Assembly (NCBI RefSeq): GCF_900143005.1
Contig: NZ_FRCS01000003.1
Coordinates: 62,001-126,000 of the forward strand
DNA: 64,000 nt
Reading direction: 5' to 3'
DNA from: Cryptosporangium aurantiacum
GTDB taxonomy: Bacteria > Actinomycetota > Actinomycetes > Mycobacteriales > Cryptosporangiaceae
Below are positions 8,455-14,445 of the stretch, piece after piece (within the stretch, counting starts at the first letter, position 1; each line of letters begins with the position of its first letter). Under the pieces are notes generated by a model, which was not told the DNA's origin, did no database searches, and saw nothing but the letters and a program-made list of their open reading frames with translations. The position numbers and the translations under genes are program-made.

Positions 8455-9674
8455 CACTGCTCCGACGCGGTCCGCACCACGAACGCGTCCCGGACGACCT
8501 TGAACCGCGCCAGCACGTCCTCGTAGCTGCGGCCGGAGCAGACGTACCAGCCGAGCACGTCGTTGGAGGCGGTCGGCGGTTCCAGCACGTCGCCGACGTG
8601 TTTCCAGACGTCCGCGTCGAGCACCGATTCCACGGTCTTGAGCTGATCCGCGGTCGTGATCTCGGTGATCCGGCCGACGCGCGACGAGGAGAGGTACTCG
8701 GTGCCGATCTCGGGACCGCTCCGCGCCACCGGCCGGTGCGCCGGGTCCAGCTCCAGCCGGCACCACTCGCCGGCGAGGTTGAGGCCGTGCCCGGCCTGGA
8801 TCGCGGGCACGATCGAACCACCGCCCGCCCTGGCCGCGGCCTCACCGAAGATCACCGCGCCGTCGTCGCGCAGGAAGAACTCGACGTGGGCGACGCCGGT
8901 GCGCATGCCGAAGCCCCGCAGCAGCTGGGCGTTCTGGGACAGGATGCGTCGTTCACCCGCGGACAGGTCGTACTTGCGCGAGATCGTCCCGCCCGGCTCG
9001 TCCCGGAACTGCAGGACGGAGTACGTGTAGCGGGACAGTTGCTCGAACACGATCTCGCCGTCGCTGACCAGCGAGTCCACGTGGTACTCGACGCCCTCGA
9101 CGTACTCTTCGACCCGGTAGTCGTGGCGGTCGTCGGCGATCTCGGGCCACACCCGCGCCAGGTCGTCGTCGGAGTCGACCCGGAACGTGCGGCCACAGGC
9201 CCAGCCCGCGTACGGCTTGAGGACGAGGGGGTACCCCGTCGCCGCCGCGAACTCCCGCACCGCGCCGAGCGTGTCCGGACGGCACGAGCGCGCCACCTGG
9301 ATCCCGAGTTCCTCCGCCCGCCGATGCATGACGTTCTTGTCGCGGAAGGTGAGCGACTGTTCCGGGTCCAGCCCGGGGATGTCCTGGTCGCGACGGCACC
9401 GGCCGGCGGCGAGCACGTCGCCTTCGAAGAGCGGGAAGATCCGGATCACCCGGTGCTCGGCACAGATCGTGCCGAGCACGCGGCGGACGTCGTCCGCGTC
9501 GTCCAGATCGGCGTGGTAGCAGCGGACCTCACCGACGTCCGCGACCGGCCAACCGGTCGGAATCAGCGCGATCGGCTCGACGCCGTACTCCTCCGCGGCC
9601 TCGACGACGCTGGCGAACTGGGCCGCGTAGCGGCCGGCGGCCGGCCGGTAGACGATGACGACCGCGCGCTTCAC
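8454..9674 (-). CDS. ATP-grasp ligase
   Basis: A 406-residue ATP-grasp protein. An N-terminal Rossmann-like part (KRAVVIVYRPAAGRYAAQ) is followed by the nucleotide-binding region with FRDKNVMHRRAEELGI and YPLVLKPYAGWACG, and the metal-binding end VEFFLRDDGAVIFGEAAAR. The layout matches L-amino-acid ligases and carboxylate-amine ligases, which activate a carboxylate as acyl phosphate and form a peptide or amide bond. GTG 9674 overlaps the B3/B4 gene stop by four bases. In context it may couple a chorismate- or Trp-derived acid to an amine or amino acid. It is the best clue that the product contains an amide bond. Confidence 0.8.
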   Translation of the reverse strand: MKRAVVIVYRPAAGRYAAQFASVVEAAEEYGVEPIALIPTGWPVADVGEVRCYHADLDDADDVRRVLGTICAEHRVIRIFPLFEGDVLAAGRCRRDQDIPGLDPEQSLTFRDKNVMHRRAEELGIQVARSCRPDTLGAVREFAAATGYPLVLKPYAGWACGRTFRVDSDDDLARVWPEIADDRHDYRVEEYVEGVEYHVDSLVSDGEIVFEQLSRYTYSVLQFRDEPGGTISRKYDLSAGERRILSQNAQLLRGFGMRTGVAHVEFFLRDDGAVIFGEAAARAGGGSIVPAIQAGHGLNLAGEWCRLELDPAHRPVARSGPEIGTEYLSSSRVGRITEITTADQLKTVESVLDADVWKHVGDVLEPPTASNDVLGWYVCSGRSYEDVLARFKVVRDAFVVRTASEQ

Positions 9675-10438
9675 GACGGTCCCGCCGGGGTCCGCGTGCC
9701 GGTGGCGAACGGAGCGCCGGTGGGTGCGGCCCGGTCGAGCCGCGAGCGGTGCGGCTGCCGGACGCCCAGCGCCACCAGGGCGTCGCTCAGCTGATCCAGC
9801 GCCGCGTCCACCTCCGCAGCGCCGACCGGGTCCGCGGCCTCGACGGTGAGCAGCAGCCGGTGCGGGCCCGTGCCGGTGGCCATCACGTCGCCCTGCCGCC
9901 AGTTCCACCGCCGGGAGTGGGCCCGCCCGTGCGCGTCCGCGTAGATCACCTCGCCGAGTTCCGGGTGCTCGGGGGCGTCCGGCCGGCCGAGCGGAAGAAA
10001 CGTCTCCGAGCCGTCGGCCGGGCGCACGTCCAGGTCCCCCACGATGTCGCCGAGGTCGCAGCTCGCGACCGGCAGGCCGGTGTTCAGCGAGACCGCGTTG
10101 CACAGGTCCACCAGCGCGTTGATCCGGGGTAGCCGGTCGCCCTTGGCCACCCGCCTGGCGATCGACTCGGCGGCGCACGGGAACCGGTTCGGGTTCAACC
10201 CGACGGCCCGGTACGCGTCCCGCCACCCCGCGATCCCGGCCCGCGCCGCGACACCCGCCTTGTCCAGGTCCTCGGCCTGCACGGCGTCTTCGGCGGCGGC
10301 GAGGAGCGCCTCCACCGCCGGATCACCGGGCGGCACGTCGAGCTCGGGCACGGCGATCAGTCCGAGCACGTAGTGCGGCACGAGCGCCAGCACGCGCTCG
10401 TCGATCGTGACTCGGGCGGGGTCGGTTGGCTCTGGCAT
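9671..10438 (-). CDS. B3/B4-domain protein (PheT editing-domain-like)
   Basis: A 255-residue protein resembling stand-alone B3/B4 domains related to the editing region of phenylalanyl-tRNA synthetase beta chain. Recognisable stretches are WRDAYRAVGLNPNRFPCA, PRINALVDLCNAVSLNTGLP and YADAHGRAHSRRWNWRQG. In PheT the domain hydrolyses Tyr-tRNA-Phe; free-standing versions could deacylate misacylated tRNA or act on an aminoacyl substrate. Beside an amino-acid ligase and enzymes for an aromatic amino acid, it may protect tRNA from a non-protein analogue. That is inference. The ATG at 10438 follows a GGAGTC segment. Confidence 0.75.
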   Translation of the reverse strand: MPEPTDPARVTIDERVLALVPHYVLGLIAVPELDVPPGDPAVEALLAAAEDAVQAEDLDKAGVAARAGIAGWRDAYRAVGLNPNRFPCAAESIARRVAKGDRLPRINALVDLCNAVSLNTGLPVASCDLGDIVGDLDVRPADGSETFLPLGRPDAPEHPELGEVIYADAHGRAHSRRWNWRQGDVMATGTGPHRLLLTVEAADPVGAAEVDAALDQLSDALVALGVRQPHRSRLDRAAPTGAPFATGTRTPAGPS

Positions 10439-10456
10439 GGGACTCCTTGAGGTCTC

Positions 10457-10500
10457 GCTCTGTGGTCCGATGGGGCTGGCGCTGTGGTCCGATGGGGCTG
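10457..10500. repeat. Two tandem 22-bp repeats in the gap between two operon genes
   Basis: Two adjacent 22-bp copies (10457-10478 and 10479-10500) differ at one base. The shared core is CTGTGGTCCGATGGGGCTG. They fill most of the 63-base gap between the glutamine amidotransferase gene and the B3/B4 gene, the widest gap in an otherwise overlapping operon. Slippage duplication or a spacing element are both possible. Confidence 0.7.
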
Positions 10501-10501
10501 G

Positions 10502-11098
10502 TCACCGCGCTGGCGCGATCGCTGGGCGGCGGGCGGCGCGGCGCAGGAAGTTCCCGAACAGCCGCGTTCCGTCCTGGGTCATGATGCTTTCGGGATGAAA
10601 CTGCACCCCTTCGACGTCGAGCGTGCGGTGACGCACGCCCATGACGTACCCGTCGTCGCGCGCAACGGCGGTGACCTCCAGGTCCGGCGGCATCGCGTGG
10701 GTGAGGATCAGCGAGTGGTAGCGGGTGACGGTCACCGGCGCGGGCGCGCCCGCGAAGACCCCCTGACCGTCGTGGTCGACGACGCTGGTCTTGCCGTGCA
10801 TCAGGTGCGAGGCGACCGCGGTGACGCCGCCGAACGCCAGGCCGATCGCCTGGTGACCGAGGCAGACGCCGAGGATCGGAACCTCACCGGCGAAGCGGTG
10901 CACCAGCTCCACGTGACCGGAGCCGGCGGGGTGGCCGGGCCCCGGACCGAGCAGGACGGCGTCCGGGGCGAACGCGGCCATCTCGTCCGGGGTCAGCGTC
11001 CGGGAGCGCACGACGACGGTCTCCGCGCCGAGCGTCCGGAGGTACTGGTAGATGATGTGGGTGAAGCTGTCGTAGGCGTCGACCAGCAGGACCCTCAC
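10502..11098 (-). CDS. Anthranilate/aminodeoxychorismate synthase glutaminase subunit
   Basis: A class I glutamine amidotransferase of 198 residues (TrpG/PabA type). It starts DAYDSFTHIIYQYL, has the oxyanion region LLGPGPGHP, the nucleophile Cys79 in ILGVCLGHQA, and the His168/Glu170 pair in VQFHPES. It releases ammonia from glutamine for the partner chorismate enzyme. GTG 11098 overlaps the stop of the synthase subunit by four bases, so the two chains are made together. It belongs to the biosynthetic cluster rather than the primary trp operon because no other trp genes except the TrpB2-like one are nearby. Confidence 0.88.
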   Translation of the reverse strand: MRVLLVDAYDSFTHIIYQYLRTLGAETVVVRSRTLTPDEMAAFAPDAVLLGPGPGHPAGSGHVELVHRFAGEVPILGVCLGHQAIGLAFGGVTAVASHLMHGKTSVVDHDGQGVFAGAPAPVTVTRYHSLILTHAMPPDLEVTAVARDDGYVMGVRHRTLDVEGVQFHPESIMTQDGTRLFGNFLRRAARRPAIAPAR

Positions 11099-12594
11099 GG
11101 CAGCAGTTCGCTTCCGGTCAGCGCCCAGTACGTCGCGCTCATCTTGGCCAGCGTCTCGCGCCACTCGCCGGCGGGTGTCGAGTCGGCGACCACACCGGCG
11201 GACGCCTGGGTGCGGTACACCTGCCCGTCGTGCATCGCGGTGCGGATGCAGAGGGCCAGGATCGCGAACCCGCGGGGGTCGAGCAGGCCGAGCGCCCCGG
11301 CATAGGGACCGCGCGGCGTGTCCTCGATGGACTGGATGATCTCCATGGCGCGCAGCTTCGGAGCACCGGTCATGGTGCCGGCCGGGAACGCCGCGCACAC
11401 CACGTCCCAGACGTCGACGTCGGCCTCCAGCCGACCCGACACCGTCGACACCAGATGGTGCACGTAGGCGAACGGCTCGGCCTTCATCATCGAATCGACG
11501 CTCAACGTGCCCGGTACGCAGACCCGCCCGATGTCGTTGCGGCACAGGTCGACCAGCATGACGTGCTCGGCTCGTTCCTTGGCGCTGCCGACCAGATCGG
11601 CCACGCGCTCCCGGTCGAGCTCCGGGTCGGCCGCGCGTGCCGCGGTGCCGGCGATCGGCCGCATGACCAGGGAACCGTCCTGCACCTTCACGAACAGCTC
11701 GGGGCTCGCACCGATCACGGTCTGACCGCCCCACGGCAGCAGGTACATGTACGGCGAAGGGCTGCGCTCGCGCAGACGCCGGTAGACGTCCAGCGGCACG
11801 AGGTCGGTGGCCACGTCGATGCGGTGGCCGATCTGGATCTGGTAGCTGTCGCCGATCTCGATGTAGCCGAGGCACTCCTTGACGCGGGCCTGGAACGTTT
11901 CCTGGTCGACGCTGTCGCGCACGGAGCGCGGCGCCGGGGCGATCGGCGTTTCCCCGGGCTCGACCACGTCCGGCAGCGGGGACATCGGCATCGGCTCCAG
12001 CAGCGGGCCCGAGCTGACGAGCCGATGGACGGTGCCGGTGTCCAGATCCCACCAGACCGTGTCGCGGAACAACGTGAGCGTGATCCGGGTGCCCTGGTCC
12101 GCGGCCGGGTTGGGCGGCAAGTCGTCCATGTCCCAGGCCGCTTCGTACGCGAACGTCGTCAGGAAGCCGAAGGCGAACGTGCTCGACGGCACGTCGGTGT
12201 CGACGGCGAGCGCCGCGGTCAGCGCGCGCACCGTCGACCACACCTGGTCCGGTGTGTCCACGCGCCAGGTCGTCACCCCGTTCGACCGGCCGAGGATGCC
12301 ACCGAGAACCGCGTCGGCGACGGCGGCCAGCGCGTCGACGAGCGCACCGGAACCGTGCAGCTCCAGGCGGTGGCCGACGAACCGCAGCTCAGCGAGGCGT
12401 CCCCAGCCGACCACCGCGCCGTGGCGATCCTGGTCCGGGCCGTCGAGACTCTCCAGCAGATAGAGGTCGCCGGAGGCCCGCTCCGCGGCGAGCGCACGGT
12501 AGAGCGCGAGTGGATTGACGGGCGAGAGAGGTATCGCGTGCACCGCGATGGGAACTGTCCCTGCCAATGGGGTATTTCGTTTCGGATTTGACAT
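11095..12594 (-). CDS. Anthranilate synthase component I-like chorismate aminase
   Basis: A 499-residue chorismate-utilising enzyme. Family blocks are present: VMRPIAGTA, VDLCRNDIGRV, GTMTGAPKLRAME and QASAGVVADS. The alanine in PIAGT is the anthranilate-synthase type; aminodeoxychorismate synthases carry lysine there (PIKGT). So amination at C2, giving anthranilate or ADIC, is favoured. The arginine that usually follows PIAGT is alanine here. Start ATG 12594 has AGGAG eight bases upstream; the open frame reaching 12669 lacks such a site. It is the first gene of the minus-strand operon and faces the MocR regulator, its likely controller. Confidence 0.85.
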   Translation of the reverse strand: MSNPKRNTPLAGTVPIAVHAIPLSPVNPLALYRALAAERASGDLYLLESLDGPDQDRHGAVVGWGRLAELRFVGHRLELHGSGALVDALAAVADAVLGGILGRSNGVTTWRVDTPDQVWSTVRALTAALAVDTDVPSSTFAFGFLTTFAYEAAWDMDDLPPNPAADQGTRITLTLFRDTVWWDLDTGTVHRLVSSGPLLEPMPMSPLPDVVEPGETPIAPAPRSVRDSVDQETFQARVKECLGYIEIGDSYQIQIGHRIDVATDLVPLDVYRRLRERSPSPYMYLLPWGGQTVIGASPELFVKVQDGSLVMRPIAGTAARAADPELDRERVADLVGSAKERAEHVMLVDLCRNDIGRVCVPGTLSVDSMMKAEPFAYVHHLVSTVSGRLEADVDVWDVVCAAFPAGTMTGAPKLRAMEIIQSIEDTPRGPYAGALGLLDPRGFAILALCIRTAMHDGQVYRTQASAGVVADSTPAGEWRETLAKMSATYWALTGSELLP

Positions 12595-12875
12595 GCAGCG
12601 TGCTCCTGTTGCCGTTTGCAGCAGTTTTCCGGCCTCATTACGCGACGGTCGGTCGTCCGTCATCGACATTTCTGGGGGTCTACGGCCGCAACGGGGTGTC
12701 CCTTTCCCAATCGATTGAAGCGAGCGTCACATTGACGCCTTCGTTACGGACTGGCGTCGGCCAGTTACCGTGTTCGGAGGCTGATGCGAGACCGCTCGTC
12801 GGCTCGCTGAGGACCATCAGATCAACGCGGCGTGCGTCTCGGCCATACCACTTCACCAACGGGGGAAGAGACCAC
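12595..12875. promoter_or_regulatory. Divergent promoter region of the biosynthetic operon and MocR gene
   Basis: This 281-base region separates the divergently transcribed synthase and MocR genes and must hold both promoters. It is less G+C-rich than its surroundings. A TTGACG lies at 12732-12737 and a TACCGT hexamer at 12766-12771, but their spacing (28 bases) does not fit one sigma-70 promoter, so I do not pair them. A nine-codon frame (12784-12810) behind GGAGG at 12776 could be a leader peptide or chance. Confidence 0.5.
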
Positions 12876-14360
12876 TTGAGCAGGCACCTCGAGGTTTCGA
12901 TAGACCGCGAATCACGAATTCCGATCGCCCAGCAGGCCCGCGACGCCATCCGGCGTTTGATCGAAGAGGACGTGTTGCAACCGGCGACCCGGTTGCCGTC
13001 CAGCCGACGCCTCGGCATTGACCTCGGGGTGTCCCGCAGTGTGGTCGTGGAGGCGTACGAGCAATTGATCGCGGAGGGGTATCTGGTCGCCCAGCGCGGT
13101 TCCGGTACCTCGGTCGCGCCCTCGCTGCGCCCGCGGCAGGAGTCGGTGCTCGCCGCACCACAGCGTGCCGCCGCCCGGTGGGACCTGCGCACCGGCGGCT
13201 GCGACGCCTCCGCGTTTCCGAGGCAGGAATGGCTGCGCTGCATGACGGCCGTGATCAGCGCGGCCGGCCCGCACGAGCTCGGTTACACCGCCCCGGCCGG
13301 AGTTCCGTCGGCGCGGGAGGCCGTCGCCGCCTACCTCAGCAGGGTGCGCGGCGTGCGGGCCCGCGCCGACAGGCTCATGATGACGGCCGGGTTCGCCCAG
13401 GGTCTCGCGCTGGTCTGTGCGGTGCTGCGGGAGGCAGGCCACGAGACGGTGGCGGTCGAGGATCCGGGCCACCCCGGCGAGCGCCCGTTCATGTCCCGCG
13501 CCGGGCTGCGCGCGGTGGGCGTACCGGTCGATGCCGAGGGGATCGTCGTCGACGAGCTGTACCGCACCGGCGCGCGGGCGGTCGTGACCACCCCGGCCTG
13601 CCATTTCCCGACCGGTGTGCCGCTGTCCGCCGCGCGCAGGGCCGCACTGGTCGAGTGGGCTCACCGCGTCGACGGCTTCATCATCGAGGACGACTTCGAG
13701 AGCGCCTACGTGAGCGCCACCGGCCGGGGACCTGCCCTGCAGAGCCTGGCCCCCGACCGGGTCGTCTACGCGGGCAGCGCGAGCAAGGTCCTGGCGCCGA
13801 CGCTGCGGCTCGGCTGGCTGGTGGTTCCCGCCCCGCTGATGGAGCGGCTCGAGTACGTCCGGTCCAGCCGCGACTTCGGGTCGTCGGGACTGGACCAGCT
13901 CGCCTTCGCGCGGTTCCTCGAGACCGGCGCGTTCGACCGGCACCTGCGCCGCATGCGTGACGAGATGCGCCAGCGGCGGGAGCAGGTCCACGACGACGCG
14001 CTCCGCGCGCTGCCCGGCGCACGGGCGCTCGGCGCGGACAGCGGGCTGCAGGCCTACCTGCAACTACCCGGCGGGTGCGACGAAACGGCGCTGGTCAGGG
14101 CCGCCGAGGCGCGCTCCGTCCTGGTGCACGGCGGCCAGTACTACCGCCTCGACCGCACCGACCTGCCCGCCAGCGTCGTGGTGTGTTTTGCGACCCTGCA
14201 CCGCACGGGCCTGACCAGGGCGATCGAGGCGCTCGGCAGCGCGTACCGGGACGTCACCGGCCGACGATGCTCGAACCCGAGACTCGGCGTGTCGCCGGCA
14301 ACCGCAGCCAGACAGCGAAACGGCGCCGACTTCCGGCGCCGCCCTCGACATCGGACCTGA
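12876..14360 (+). CDS. MocR-family PLP-dependent transcriptional regulator
   Basis: A GntR/MocR regulator. The N-terminal winged helix (about residues 1-75: IPIAQQARDAIRR, LPSSRRLGIDLGVSRSVV) binds DNA. A short linker leads to a type I aminotransferase-like domain with EDDFESAY and the PLP-lysine region YAGSASKVLAPTLRLGW. MocR proteins sense PLP or an amino-acid-like effector and usually control a divergent operon, here the biosynthetic genes from 12594 down. I start it at TTG 12876 after GGGGGAAGAG; the open frame to 12567 would run through the promoter region. The last 30 or so residues are arginine-rich, non-family sequence overlapping a hairpin. Confidence 0.85.
   Translation: MSRHLEVSIDRESRIPIAQQARDAIRRLIEEDVLQPATRLPSSRRLGIDLGVSRSVVVEAYEQLIAEGYLVAQRGSGTSVAPSLRPRQESVLAAPQRAAARWDLRTGGCDASAFPRQEWLRCMTAVISAAGPHELGYTAPAGVPSAREAVAAYLSRVRGVRARADRLMMTAGFAQGLALVCAVLREAGHETVAVEDPGHPGERPFMSRAGLRAVGVPVDAEGIVVDELYRTGARAVVTTPACHFPTGVPLSAARRAALVEWAHRVDGFIIEDDFESAYVSATGRGPALQSLAPDRVVYAGSASKVLAPTLRLGWLVVPAPLMERLEYVRSSRDFGSSGLDQLAFARFLETGAFDRHLRRMRDEMRQRREQVHDDALRALPGARALGADSGLQAYLQLPGGCDETALVRAAEARSVLVHGGQYYRLDRTDLPASVVVCFATLHRTGLTRAIEALGSAYRDVTGRRCSNPRLGVSPATAARQRNGADFRRRPRHRT
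14321..14341. terminator. GC-rich hairpin at the 3' end of the MocR gene
   Basis: Perfect 8-bp arms CGGCGCCG (14321-14328 and 14334-14341) enclose a five-base loop. There is no U tract, as is common for actinobacterial terminators. It lies just inside the annotated end of the MocR frame, after the conserved domain is finished. Confidence 0.45.
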
Positions 14361-14432
14361 GTGACGACGCGATCACCCTACGCGAAGACGGGGTGGCCGC
14401 CCGGCTGATGCCGGTCGATCCCGGACGGGCGT

Positions 14433-14438
14433 TACCGT
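14433..14438 (+). promoter_or_regulatory. Candidate -10 element (TACCGT) for the Hsp70-membrane gene
   Basis: TACCGT fits the actinobacterial TAnnnT -10 consensus and ends seven bases before GTG 14446, the spacing expected when transcription and translation begin at the same base (leaderless mRNA). No ribosome binding site precedes this GTG, which agrees. Confidence 0.5.
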
Positions 14439-14445
14439 GACCGCC

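Noticed and set aside
12732-12771. Sigma-70 promoter pairing TTGACG with TACCGT
   Set aside because: The spacer is 28 bases, too long for a normal promoter.
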